60,835 nt of DNA, taken from assembly GCA_045614025.1 (NCBI GenBank), contig JAZLCE010000025.1:1-60835 (forward strand), given 5' to 3'. Each line of letters opens with the position of its first letter. The first letter of the stretch is position 1. Shown here piece after piece: positions 40,371 through 49,231 of this stretch. A program made the position numbers and the translations under genes. Origin of the DNA: RGIG4140 sp045614025. GTDB taxonomy: Bacteria > Pseudomonadota > Alphaproteobacteria > CAAHEQ01 > UBA3637. The notes under the pieces were generated by a model. The model made no database searches. It saw only the letters and a program-made list of their open reading frames with translations, and was not told the origin of the DNA.

Positions 40371-42614
40371 TTAGATTTTTTCGTGGAATGTTCTGCTGAT
40401 AACATCCATTTGTTGCTCACGTGTGAGTTTGATGAAGTTAACAGCGTAACCAGAAACACGAATTGTTAATTGTGGGTATTGTTCTGGATGTTCCATAGCA
40501 TCTTTGAGTGTTTCACGATTTAAAACGTTTACATTGATGTGTTGGCCAGAATTTCCACAGTAACCATCAAGCAAGCTTGTAAGGTTAGAAATTTGAATTT
40601 CTTTTGTTTTACCTAATGAGCTTGGAATGATTGTGAATGTGTTTGAAATACCATCTTGTGCATGTTCAAATGGCAATTTTGCAACTGAACACAATGAAGC
40701 GATAGCACCATTTGTATCACGACCATGCAATGGGTTAGCCCCTGGAGCAAATGGAACACCGGCTGGACGACCATCTGGTGTAGCCCCTGTTTTCTTACCA
40801 TACACAACGTTTGATGTAATTGTTAACACAGATTGTGTTGGAACAGCGTTGCGATAGATTGGTAAGCGACGGATTTTATCCATAAATTGTTTAACAACAC
40901 GACGAGCGATTGCATCAACACGTTCATCATTGTTACCATATTTTGGATAATCACCTTCAATTTCAAAGTTTGTTGCTAAACCACGTTCATCACGGATAAC
41001 TTTAACTTTTGCATGTTTAACAGCTGACAATGAGTCAACAACAATTGAAAGACCTGCAATACCGCAACCAAGTGTTCTGACAACATCTTTATCATGCAAT
41101 GCAAGCATTGATTTTTCATAAGAATATTTGTCATGCATATAATGGATGATATTCAAAGCATTTACATATGTTTCTGCTAACCAATCCATCATCTTATCAA
41201 ATTTGCGTTCCAATTCATTGATTTCAAGGTATTCGCCTGTCATTGGAGCAAATTCAGGGCCAATTTGGTCGCCTGATTTTTCATCTTTACCACCATTGAT
41301 GGCATAAAGAAGTGTTTTAGCTAAGTTTGCACGAGCACCGAAGAATTGCATTTGTTTACCAATACGCATTGGAGAAACACAGCAAGCAATACCATAATCA
41401 TCACCAAAGAAACCACGCATTAAGTCATCATTTTCATATTGGATTGATGATGTGTCAATTGAAACTTTAGCACAGAAGTTTTTGAAACCTTCTGGTAAGT
41501 GGTTTGACCAAAGAACTGTTAAGTTTGGTTCTGGAGCTGGGCCTAAGTTATAAAGTGTGTGTAAAACACGGAAAGAGTTTTTAGTTACCAATGTTCTACC
41601 ATCAATGCCCATACCACCAATTGATTCTGTTACCCAAACTGGGTCGCCTGAGAACAATTCATTATATTCTGGTGTTCTTAAGAAACGAACCATACGAAGC
41701 TTGATAACTAAGTCATCCATCATTTCTTGAGCTTGAGCTTCTGTAATCACACCATTTTCAATATCACGATTGATATAAATATCAAGGAATGTTGAAATAC
41801 GGCCAATTGACATAGCAGCACCATTTTGATCTTTAATGGCAGCTAAATAACCAAAATATGTCCATTGAATGGCTTCTTTAGCATTTGTTGCTGGACCAGA
41901 AATGTCTAAACCATATTCTGCAGCCATTTTTTTCATATCTTTTAATGCTTTGATTTGTTCAGCGATTTCTTCACGGTCACGAATAACATCAGCTGTCATT
42001 GAGCTTAAATCTGTTAAAGCTTTTTGTTCGTTTTTATCTTGGATTAAACGATCAATACCATAAAGAGCAATACGGCGATAGTCACCAATGATACGGCCAC
42101 GACCATAAGCATCTGGAAGACCTGTGATAATACCACTTTTACGGCAAGCTCTGATATCTGGTGTATAAGCATCAAAAACACCATCATTATGTGTTTTTCT
42201 GTATGTTGTGAAAACTTCTGTTACCTTTGGATCAAGTGGCAAATTATATGCTTGGCATGAACCTTCAACCATACGATAACCACCATAAGGCATTAAAGCT
42301 CTTTTAAGTGGAGCATCTGTTTGAAGACCAACGATAACTTCTTCATCTTTATTGATATAACCAGCTTTATGTGAAGTGATTGATGAAACAACAGATGTAT
42401 CAGCATCTAAAAGACCATTATTTTCACGTTCTTTTTTCATAAGTTCAGCAACTGTTTTCCACATTTTTTCTGTGCGTTCTGTTGCTGGAGCTAAGAATGA
42501 ATCATCCCCTTCATATGGTGTATAGTTATTGACAATAAAATCACGAACGTTGATTTCATCTTGCCATTTATTCGTTTTAAAACCTTCCCAGGCTTTTACT
42601 GATGAATTTTCCAT
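40371..42614 (-). CDS. pflB: Formate acetyltransferase (pyruvate formate-lyase)
   Basis: Glycyl-radical enzyme: pyruvate + CoA gives acetyl-CoA + formate in anaerobic fermentation. 747 residues, close to E. coli PflB. The adjacent catalytic cysteines are in 'IACCVSPM' near residue 410. The radical glycine is G722 in 'RVSGYAV' near the C-terminus. 'NGGKDEKSGDQIGP' and 'PDGRPAGVPFAPGANP' are further signatures. The activating enzyme pflA and the transporter focA are not in the window. The upstream region has a good promoter and a long leader; no convincing FNR box was seen. Implies an oxygen-limited habitat. Confidence 0.97.
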   Translation of the reverse strand: MENSSVKAWEGFKTNKWQDEINVRDFIVNNYTPYEGDDSFLAPATERTEKMWKTVAELMKKERENNGLLDADTSVVSSITSHKAGYINKDEEVIVGLQTDAPLKRALMPYGGYRMVEGSCQAYNLPLDPKVTEVFTTYRKTHNDGVFDAYTPDIRACRKSGIITGLPDAYGRGRIIGDYRRIALYGIDRLIQDKNEQKALTDLSSMTADVIRDREEIAEQIKALKDMKKMAAEYGLDISGPATNAKEAIQWTYFGYLAAIKDQNGAAMSIGRISTFLDIYINRDIENGVITEAQAQEMMDDLVIKLRMVRFLRTPEYNELFSGDPVWVTESIGGMGIDGRTLVTKNSFRVLHTLYNLGPAPEPNLTVLWSNHLPEGFKNFCAKVSIDTSSIQYENDDLMRGFFGDDYGIACCVSPMRIGKQMQFFGARANLAKTLLYAINGGKDEKSGDQIGPEFAPMTGEYLEINELERKFDKMMDWLAETYVNALNIIHYMHDKYSYEKSMLALHDKDVVRTLGCGIAGLSIVVDSLSAVKHAKVKVIRDERGLATNFEIEGDYPKYGNNDERVDAIARRVVKQFMDKIRRLPIYRNAVPTQSVLTITSNVVYGKKTGATPDGRPAGVPFAPGANPLHGRDTNGAIASLCSVAKLPFEHAQDGISNTFTIIPSSLGKTKEIQISNLTSLLDGYCGNSGQHINVNVLNRETLKDAMEHPEQYPQLTIRVSGYAVNFIKLTREQQMDVISRTFHEKI

Positions 42615-42719
42615 AGATTTTATCCTTTTTTTATGTTTTTCCGACCAAATAAACTTTAATAAAGCTTACAAAACCCCGTTTTCTTAAGGCTTTTTATAGG
42701 CCCGGATGGCTTGTTGCGG

Positions 42720-42748
42720 ATTTTAGCATGAAGGTTTTTATTTTGCAA
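42720..42748 (-). promoter_or_regulatory. Promoter of pflB
   Basis: Minus-strand TTGCAA (42743-42748), 17-base spacer ending in TGC, TAAAAT (42720-42725): a -35, an extended -10 and a -10 together. The resulting leader is about 100 bases and contains an imperfect hairpin at about 42661-42695. Confidence 0.65.
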
Positions 42749-42840
42749 GATTTTTTTTATAATTTTAACAAAATATTCATTAAAAAATATGTTTCAAAAT
42801 CATTATTTTTTAGACAATAATTTTAAATAAAATATAAAAA

Positions 42841-42869
42841 AATACCGCACCCAAATTGGATACGGTATT
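42841..42869 (-). terminator. Terminator of cmk-rpsA
   Basis: AATACCG/CGGTATT stem with partial inner pairing (CCA/TGG), 23 bases past the rpsA stop; the minus strand then reads a run of T. Confidence 0.8.
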
Positions 42870-42892
42870 CTTTCAAGATAATAAGCTAAAAA

Positions 42893-44623
42893 TTATTCTG
42901 CATCTGTTGTTTCAGCAGCTTCTTCTTTAGCAGCTTTTTTCTTTGTTGTTTTTTTAGCTTTTGCCAAAGCATCACCTAAAATGTCACCCAAAGAAGCACC
43001 TGCATTAGTTGAACCAAATTCTTCCATTGCAGCTTTTTCTTCAGCAACTTCACGAGCTTTAATTGATAATGTCAATTTGCGTGTTTTAGCATCAAATGAT
43101 GTGACTTTAGCATCAACTTTTTCACCGATTGCAAAACGTTCTGTTTTTTGTTCTGAACGATCTTTTGCTAAATCTGTGCGTTTGATAAAGCCTTTAACAC
43201 CATTTACTTCAACTTCAATACCACCTTCTTCGATGTTTGAAACGATACCTGTAACAATTTCACCTTTTTTGATTTTATCTGAAGCATCAGCAAATGGATC
43301 TTGAGTTAATTGTTTAATACCCAAAGAAATACGTTCTTTTTCAACATCGATGTCTAAAACTTTAGCTTTGACAACCATGCCTTTTTTGTAATCTTTGATA
43401 GCTTCTTCGCTTGATTTTTCCCATGAAAGGTCTGATGTATGAATCATACCATCAATTTCATCATTCAATGCGATAAAGATACCGAATTCAATCATATTTT
43501 TGATTTCGCCTTCGATTTCATCACCGATTGCATGCGTATCAGCAAATGCTTTCCATGGATTTTCTTGAATTTGTTTCATACCAAGAGAAATGCGGCGTTT
43601 TGATTCATCAACATCTAAAACAATACCTTCAACTTCTTGACTTAATGAAACAATTTTGCTTGGGTGAACGTTTTTCTTTGTCCAGCTCATTTCTGAAACA
43701 TGGATTAAACCTTCAACGCCATTAGCTAATTCAACAAATGCACCATAATCTGTGATATTGCTGATTTTTCCTTTGAAAGAAGCACCAACTGGGAATTTTT
43801 CGTTTACACCAACCCATGGATCGCTTTCAAGTTGTTTCATACCAAGTGAAATACGGCCTGTATCTGTGTTGAATTTAATAATTTGAACAGTTACAGGTTG
43901 ACCAACTGTTAAAACTTCAGCTGGGTTTGTGATGCGTTTCCATGAGATATCTGTTACATGTAATAAACCATCAACACCACCTAAATCAACGAATGCACCG
44001 TAATCTGTGATATTTTTAACAGTTCCTTCAACGATTTGACCTTCTGAGAGGTTTTTAATAATTTCAGAACGTTGTTCAGCTCTTGTTTCTTCCAAAACAG
44101 CACGACGTGAAACAACAATGTTTCCACGAACTCTATCCATTTTCAAAAGAGCAAATGGTTGAGCAACACCCATAAGTGGAGTGATATCTCTGATTGGACG
44201 AACATCGATTTGTGAACCAGGCAAGAATGCTGTTGCCCCATTCAAATCAACTGTGAAACCACCTTTAACACGACCGAAAATTGTTCCGATAACATGTTCG
44301 CCAGCTGCCAATGATTTTTCCAAATCACCCCAAACTTCTTCACGACGGGCTTTTTCACGAGATAAAACAACATTACCGTCTTTGTCTTCATAACGATCAA
44401 CAAAAACATCAACGCTATCACCTAAATTCAATGTTTGTGCGCCGAATTCTGAAACAGGAATACGACCTTCTGATTTTAAACCAACGTCAACTGTGACGTA
44501 GTCATCATCAAAACCAACAATTTTACCAGAAACGACTTTGCCTTGCAAAGAACCTTTACCCATAAATTCGTCTAATAATGCGCCAAAGTCTTCTGCTGGC
44601 ATTTGGTTTTCAATTGTACTCAT
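42893..44623 (-). CDS. rpsA: 30S ribosomal protein S1
   Basis: Largest ribosomal protein; helps load mRNA on the 30S subunit. Six S1/OB-fold repeats are visible, starting near residues 28, 107, 195, 280, 367 and 455. The third and fourth contain the classic 'NITDYGAFVDLGGVDGLLH' type of motif. 576 residues, with a Lys/Ala/Glu-rich C-terminal tail. cmk lies 57 bases upstream on the same strand, the standard cmk-rpsA pairing. Confidence 0.97.
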   Translation of the reverse strand: MSTIENQMPAEDFGALLDEFMGKGSLQGKVVSGKIVGFDDDYVTVDVGLKSEGRIPVSEFGAQTLNLGDSVDVFVDRYEDKDGNVVLSREKARREEVWGDLEKSLAAGEHVIGTIFGRVKGGFTVDLNGATAFLPGSQIDVRPIRDITPLMGVAQPFALLKMDRVRGNIVVSRRAVLEETRAEQRSEIIKNLSEGQIVEGTVKNITDYGAFVDLGGVDGLLHVTDISWKRITNPAEVLTVGQPVTVQIIKFNTDTGRISLGMKQLESDPWVGVNEKFPVGASFKGKISNITDYGAFVELANGVEGLIHVSEMSWTKKNVHPSKIVSLSQEVEGIVLDVDESKRRISLGMKQIQENPWKAFADTHAIGDEIEGEIKNMIEFGIFIALNDEIDGMIHTSDLSWEKSSEEAIKDYKKGMVVKAKVLDIDVEKERISLGIKQLTQDPFADASDKIKKGEIVTGIVSNIEEGGIEVEVNGVKGFIKRTDLAKDRSEQKTERFAIGEKVDAKVTSFDAKTRKLTLSIKAREVAEEKAAMEEFGSTNAGASLGDILGDALAKAKKTTKKKAAKEEAAETTDAE

Positions 44624-44680
44624 TTTAATCCTTTTAAATAAATATAGTTGGCCACCAAAGAACCTTTTCTTCGGGGACTT

Positions 44681-45340
44681 TTAAATCCGCTCTTTAATAT
44701 AGGCGATGACTTGAGCGTATACATCATCCGCCGTCATATCGGATGTATCAATTACCAAAGCGTCTTCAGCGGGTTTTAATGGAGAGGTTGAACGCTCTTG
44801 ATCTCGCTTATCTCGTTGGATAATATCCGATAAAACATCTTCATATATAACACATAATCCTTTTAATTGCAACTCTTTATATCGTCTTTGAGCACGAATT
44901 TCACTACTTGCCGTTAAAAAAAGCTTAATTTTAGCTTCTGGGCAAATAACTGTCCCTATGTCGCGCCCATCTAAAACGGCACCTTTAGCTGGTGTTTTAT
45001 CTTTTTTGATAGGTGAAAGCGCGAATCGGCGTTGAAAATCAAAAAGCGCCTCTCTTACCTTTGGTAAACGAGAAACATAAGAAGCTGCTTTACCGCAAAC
45101 TTCATTCCTAATACACGAATCGTCTTGAAGCGATAACATCCGCTCAACACTTAAGCTTTTTGCAACTTGAACTGCCGCCGTTTCATCTTGAGGATCCAAT
45201 CCTTTTTGCAAAAGCTCATAACCAACCCCTCTATACAATGCCCCAGTATCTAAATAAGCATAATCCAGTTCTTCGGCCAATTTTAAAGCCAAAGTCCCCT
45301 TCCCTGCAGAAGAAGATCCATCAATCGCAATGACGTTCAT
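44681..45340 (-). CDS. cmk: (d)CMP kinase
   Basis: Phosphorylates CMP and dCMP to the diphosphates. P-loop 'GSSSAGKGT' (8-16), 'YLDTGALYRGVGYELL' and 'GRDIGTVICPEAKIKLFLTAS' are Cmk signatures; 219 residues. I chose the ATG at 45340, with GAGG about 11 bases upstream; the frame continues to 45406 but those residues precede the natural start of the fold. Probably cotranscribed with rpsA and divergent from the FYDLN gene. Confidence 0.95.
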   Translation of the reverse strand: MNVIAIDGSSSAGKGTLALKLAEELDYAYLDTGALYRGVGYELLQKGLDPQDETAAVQVAKSLSVERMLSLQDDSCIRNEVCGKAASYVSRLPKVREALFDFQRRFALSPIKKDKTPAKGAVLDGRDIGTVICPEAKIKLFLTASSEIRAQRRYKELQLKGLCVIYEDVLSDIIQRDKRDQERSTSPLKPAEDALVIDTSDMTADDVYAQVIAYIKERI

Positions 45341-45438
45341 TTTATTTTTTTCCTCGTTTTTTAATTTTTTTATTGACAAATTTAAGATTACATGTAAAAG
45401 GCACAAATAACAAGTATTTTTTATAATGGAGGATCAAA

Positions 45439-45804
45439 ATGGCAAAACCTGAATGGGGATTAAAACGCAAATGTTTGAAATGTGGAACTTTTTTCTATGA
45501 TATGAATAAAAAAAGCTTCACTTGTCCAAAATGTGGTGAATCTTATACTCTTGATTCATATGCTGAAAGCAAAACAAAACAATTATTAAAACTTGCTAAA
45601 AAGGCAGCACCTAAGATTGAAGATGAATCATTAGATGAAGAAGCATTGTTACAAATGACTGAAGACATTCCTTTATCTGATGATGATATGGGACCAGATG
45701 AACTTGAAATTTTAGATGATGATGCTGAACTTGATGATGCTGAAAACTCTGAATTAACAGGATTTGTTGATCAATTTGATGATGAAGAACAAAACGATAA
45801 ATAA
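45439..45804 (+). CDS. TIGR02300-family zinc-ribbon protein (FYDLN acid protein)
   Basis: 121 residues. The N-terminal zinc ribbon has CLKC and CPKC pairs around the signature 'FFYDMNKKSFTC' (variant of FYDLN). The C-terminal half is very acidic (runs of Asp/Glu). This family is largely confined to Alphaproteobacteria and has no known function. It has a strong GGAGG site. The end overlaps the yqgE start by 26 bases, so translation may be coupled. A weak promoter (TTGACA at 45373, TAAAAG at 45395) lies upstream. Confidence 0.9.
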   Translation: MAKPEWGLKRKCLKCGTFFYDMNKKSFTCPKCGESYTLDSYAESKTKQLLKLAKKAAPKIEDESLDEEALLQMTEDIPLSDDDMGPDELEILDDDAELDDAENSELTGFVDQFDDEEQNDK

Positions 45805-46381
45805 CAAAAATCCGCATTTTCAATCCTTAAAAGGGCAACTTCTCGTTGCCATGCCGGGTATTGACGATTTAAGATTTAATAAAACTGTTATTTATATTTA
45901 TGAACACACTTTGGAATTTGGGGCTCATGGGTTAGTTATTAACAAACCTGCCGTTAAGATGTCATTTAACGATATTTTATCTCAATTGAAGATTGATAAT
46001 ATTGATGACAGCGAAAAAACGGTTCCCCAAATTTTATTAGGTGGCCCCGATCAAATCACTCATGGTTTTATTTTGCATTCAGATGATTATTTTAGGCCAG
46101 AAACTTGTTTTATTGAAAACAATATCGCTTTAACTTCAACACAAGATATTTTAGAAGATATTGCAGCAGGAAATGGTCCAAACCAATCATTAATTGCTTT
46201 AGGTTGCGCTTCTTGGATTAGAGGTCAACTGGAAGATGAAATCATGAGTAATGTTTGGTTAACTGTTCCTGCGGATCCAATTCTTCTTTTTCAAACACCT
46301 TTTTCCTCTAGATGGGAAAAAGCAATTGAAGGTTTAGGCGTTAATCATTTTTATCTGACAAATATATCAGGAAAAGCATAA
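45779..46381 (+). CDS. YqgE/AlgH family protein
   Basis: 200 residues. 'LKGQLLVAMPGIDDLRFNKTVIYIYEH', 'GAHGLVINKP' and 'LGGPDQITHGFILHS' are the conserved blocks, and 'IALGCASWIRGQLEDEI' the C-terminal signature. Function is poorly defined; in some bacteria it is linked to transcription regulation. The start is uncertain: ATG at 45779 or 45782 inside the upstream gene, with no clear Shine-Dalgarno, suggesting coupling to the FYDLN gene. It sits one base upstream of the glycosyltransferase. Confidence 0.92.
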   Translation: MMKNKTINNKNPHFQSLKGQLLVAMPGIDDLRFNKTVIYIYEHTLEFGAHGLVINKPAVKMSFNDILSQLKIDNIDDSEKTVPQILLGGPDQITHGFILHSDDYFRPETCFIENNIALTSTQDILEDIAAGNGPNQSLIALGCASWIRGQLEDEIMSNVWLTVPADPILLFQTPFSSRWEKAIEGLGVNHFYLTNISGKA

Positions 46382-46382
46382 G

Positions 46383-47552
46383 ATGAAAAAATATATTCTT
46401 CTTTTTACCGTTCCCGTTATCATGTTTGGCGGCTTTTATTTTATTTATACAGATAAAAAACCATTGGTTTCCGTTGTTATGCCAACATACAACAGGATTT
46501 CTCTTTTGCCCCGTTCTATTGAATCTATTTTAAATCAAACATATGAAAATTTTGAATTTATTATTGTGGATGATGGATCAACAGACGGATCAGATAACCT
46601 TTTGCAATCCTATGCTCAATTAGATCCTAGAATCAGAATTTTAACAAATGAAAAAAATAAAGGTATTTCTTACTCAAGAAATCGTGGAACCGATGCTGCA
46701 AAAGGCAAATATGTTGCAATTATGGATTCTGATGATGTTTCTCTTCCAACACGTTTTGAAAAACACGTTGAATATCTTGAAAAACATGATGATGTTGTTG
46801 CGTTAAATGCCCTTTATTTAGAAATGGGAAGAGAAAAAAATGGTCTAAATAATTGGGTGCCCCCTCATCGATTTGAAGTGATTTTTCATTTAAAAAATTA
46901 TTATACAAATATTTCTTTTTTTAGAACCGACTTTGTTCGAAAACATAATATCCAATATGATGAGTCTTTAATGTCTAGTGAAGATTATGATTTTTGGTCA
47001 AAAATATTTTTAAATGGTGGTAAGCTACATATGCTTAACGAGCACTTAATTAATTTAAGACGCCATAGAACCAACTCTAAAGAATATTATAAACAAATTC
47101 AATCCAATGCCAGAAAAATCAGTGACAAACTTTTAAAAGCAATAGGTGTTCAAAATCCAGAAGAATTAAAAACAGATTGCGAACGCTTAGAAAGTATGAC
47201 AACCGCTAATAAAATATCTCATAAAGTTGATCAATACTCTCTAGAACTCATCTATAATAGACAATGCCTTAAAACTAAAACACCTAAAAACGGATATCAA
47301 ATAAAACATATTGATTTTATAGACTACTTTGTACCAACTCAAACAAAAAATATTTACAAACGCCAAAGAAATAATGATAAATATACTTTTATAGGCATTG
47401 AAAATGATCTTTATGTTTTTCAAAATCCAAAAGGTGAAAAAGAATTCTATAACAAGCAATTTGGCCGAACACTTGCTTTAAAAAGAACTCAAAAATCAAA
47501 ATCTTTATTTGAAAATACTTTCGAAAAAATCAAATCTTTTTTTAATTTTTAA
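46383..47552 (+). CDS. Membrane-anchored family 2 glycosyltransferase
   Basis: 389 residues. An N-terminal hydrophobic segment (4-22) is followed at once by the GT-A fold: 'VSVVMPTYNRISLLPRSIES' (29-48), nucleotide-binding 'IIVDDGSTDGS' (60-70), metal-binding 'IMDSDD' (113-118) and a likely catalytic base in 'MSSEDYDFWSKI' (about 197-208). The C-terminal 130 residues are unlike known GTs and may bind the acceptor. Acceptor unknown; LPS or surface glycan is plausible. The anchor could place the catalytic domain on either side of the membrane; charge on both sides is similar. Starts right after yqgE; its 3' end overlaps the convergent gene at 47542 by 11 bases. Confidence 0.85.
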   Translation: MKKYILLFTVPVIMFGGFYFIYTDKKPLVSVVMPTYNRISLLPRSIESILNQTYENFEFIIVDDGSTDGSDNLLQSYAQLDPRIRILTNEKNKGISYSRNRGTDAAKGKYVAIMDSDDVSLPTRFEKHVEYLEKHDDVVALNALYLEMGREKNGLNNWVPPHRFEVIFHLKNYYTNISFFRTDFVRKHNIQYDESLMSSEDYDFWSKIFLNGGKLHMLNEHLINLRRHRTNSKEYYKQIQSNARKISDKLLKAIGVQNPEELKTDCERLESMTTANKISHKVDQYSLELIYNRQCLKTKTPKNGYQIKHIDFIDYFVPTQTKNIYKRQRNNDKYTFIGIENDLYVFQNPKGEKEFYNKQFGRTLALKRTQKSKSLFENTFEKIKSFFNF

Positions 47553-48198
47553 GATCACTTAAAATATTAAATGCATCTTGAATTCTTAATGAATCTGGAT
47601 TTAAATCTGATTTAACAATATCGGAAGCATTCTCTTCTAAAAATAAACAAACATCTTTATGAGAGAAACTAATTGCTTCTTTTTGACCTGTTACTAAATG
47701 AGTTGCCATATTATCAAAATTCATGGATATGGCCTTATTAATAACTCTTGAAAATTTATCTTTCAACCGATAATAAGATTGATCTAAGGAAAATCCTTTT
47801 TTCTCTTTTAAATAATTTTCTAAAACATCTTGTTGTGGTTTAAAATAAGTTAAAAATTCTTTAGGATATTCAACTAAGGAAACCCCTTGTGATTGGCAAT
47901 ATTCAACATAACCTTTTTGATGTTTATAAAAAAGCATTACCATTGTAACGGCTTTTTGTTCCTTTAATACTTCTTGCTTCGAAGCAATAAACATCTCTTG
48001 TTCTATACGTGTTTTAAGCAAAAAAAGACAAGGGATAATAACTAATAAAGCCGCGATACCCAAAAGGAAATAACTGAGATGTTTACGCCTTTTTTTATCT
48101 TCACTTTCTGATAAAAAACAATTTCCTTGATCTAAAATAGATGCTTTTTTTCTTTTTGTGTAAGTGCGTTTATATGTTTTTTTAATGCGCTTCAACAT
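47542..48198 (-). CDS. Hypothetical single-pass membrane protein
   Basis: Not recognised. 218 residues: a very basic N-terminus (about 1-40, many Lys/Arg), one membrane segment (about 43-61, 'FLLGIAALLVIIPCLFLLK') and a helical extracytoplasmic domain with no family motif I know. By the positive-inside rule the N-terminus is cytoplasmic. It overlaps the glycosyltransferase 3' end by 11 bases on the opposite strand. No promoter or partner is evident. Confidence 0.65.
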   Translation of the reverse strand: MLKRIKKTYKRTYTKRKKASILDQGNCFLSESEDKKRRKHLSYFLLGIAALLVIIPCLFLLKTRIEQEMFIASKQEVLKEQKAVTMVMLFYKHQKGYVEYCQSQGVSLVEYPKEFLTYFKPQQDVLENYLKEKKGFSLDQSYYRLKDKFSRVINKAISMNFDNMATHLVTGQKEAISFSHKDVCLFLEENASDIVKSDLNPDSLRIQDAFNILSDLKN

Positions 48199-48280
48199 AA
48201 AAAGTCTCCTCTTTTAAACTTTTTTACTATGATTTGATGTATTTTAATTCTTTTTATAAAAAGACGCAACTTATTTTAAA

Positions 48281-48310
48281 AAAAAAGAAGGAATAATTCC
48301 CTCTTTTTTA
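48281..48310 (-). terminator. Terminator of the sigma-factor module
   Basis: AAAAAAGA-A-GGAA / TTCC-C-TCTTTTTT stem with one mismatch and a TAA loop, 24 bases past the stop of the LTxxQ protein; T-rich on the minus strand. Confidence 0.7.
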
Positions 48311-48333
48311 TTTTTCACTATATATTCATAGAG

Positions 48334-48735
48334 TTATTTTTTATGTTTTTTGAATTTTATTTTCTCATGATGCTCTTTTTGCATTTTTTCCAATGTTTCT
48401 TTTTGCTCTGGAGTTAAAATAGCTTCAAATTCTTTTTTGTTTTGAGTCCGAATTTCATCTGCTTGTTTTCTAAGCTCTTTCATTTTTGAAAAAATTTCTT
48501 GCATTTGAGGTTTATTTTTTTCTCTAAGTTCTTGTGCTTTCATTTTTTGCTCTTCTGTTAAATTCAGCTTCTCAATAAAATTTTTGCGTTGTTTATGTCT
48601 AAATCCACCCTTTTGTTCCATATTCATTTCAACACCAACAGCTCCTTCTGTAGCAGATCCATCAACAGGATTTGCCCATACTTGTGATGAACAAAGAACC
48701 ACTCCCATTAACATAATTGATAAATATTTTTTCAT
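48334..48735 (-). CDS. Periplasmic LTxxQ (Spy/CpxP/CnrX-like) protein
   Basis: 133 residues. Signal peptide about 1-21 ('MKKYLSIMLMGVVLCSSQVWA'). The mature part has two LTxxQ-type motifs, 'LNLTEEQ' and 'ILTPEQ', in a long helical hairpin rich in Lys, Met and His ('EKMQKEHHEKIKFKKHKK'). Members act as periplasmic chaperones or metal/stress sensors. The gene begins one base past the stop of the ECF sigma gene. In CnrYHX-type modules, a protein of this class binds metal and releases the sigma factor; the same role is inferred here. Confidence 0.8.
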   Translation of the reverse strand: MKKYLSIMLMGVVLCSSQVWANPVDGSATEGAVGVEMNMEQKGGFRHKQRKNFIEKLNLTEEQKMKAQELREKNKPQMQEIFSKMKELRKQADEIRTQNKKEFEAILTPEQKETLEKMQKEHHEKIKFKKHKK

Positions 48736-48736
48736 T

Positions 48737-49231
48737 TTATTCTCCTTTCAAATGTGATAATTTTTGACTTAAAATTTCTCTTGCATTAAATAATCTAGAC
48801 TTAACTGTTCCAATAGATATTCCTAATTTTTTAGATACTTCTTCATAACTTAACTCTTCAAATTCATATAAATAAATAACATCTCTCATTTTTGAAGGCA
48901 AAGAATCAACTGCTTTTAAAATGGTTTTTTGTCTTTCTTTTTGCAATTGCAAATCCAAAGCTGAAAGTGTTTTTTCATCTTCAATTTGAATTTCATGTAT
49001 CGCCTCAGAACAATTTGCTGCTTTAAAAGATGCACTTTTAAACATATCTTTAATTAAGTTTTGTGCAATTACTTTCAACCAAGCAATACTTTTTCCTTCT
49101 TCATTATAAAGTTCTTTATGTTCAAGTGCTTTTAAAAAAACCTCCTGCTCCAAATCTTCATTATATGAACCGGTCATTCGTTTAATAACATTTCTGATTT
49201 TTAAACGCGTTTCGCTGATAATTTTTGTCAT
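48737..49231 (-). CDS. ECF-type RNA polymerase sigma factor
   Basis: 164 residues with sigma-2 ('NEDLEQEVFLKALEHKELY', then 'SIAWLKVIAQNLIKDMFK') and sigma-4 ('LPSKMRDVIYLYEFEELSYEE' and 'LGISIGTVKSRLFNAREIL') regions. No sigma-3, so it belongs to the extracytoplasmic-function class. It overlaps the upstream small membrane protein by 4 bases (ATGA), and the LTxxQ gene follows by one base. It probably transcribes its own operon from the TGAAC-N16-CGTT element upstream. Confidence 0.93.
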   Translation of the reverse strand: MTKIISETRLKIRNVIKRMTGSYNEDLEQEVFLKALEHKELYNEEGKSIAWLKVIAQNLIKDMFKSASFKAANCSEAIHEIQIEDEKTLSALDLQLQKERQKTILKAVDSLPSKMRDVIYLYEFEELSYEEVSKKLGISIGTVKSRLFNAREILSQKLSHLKGE

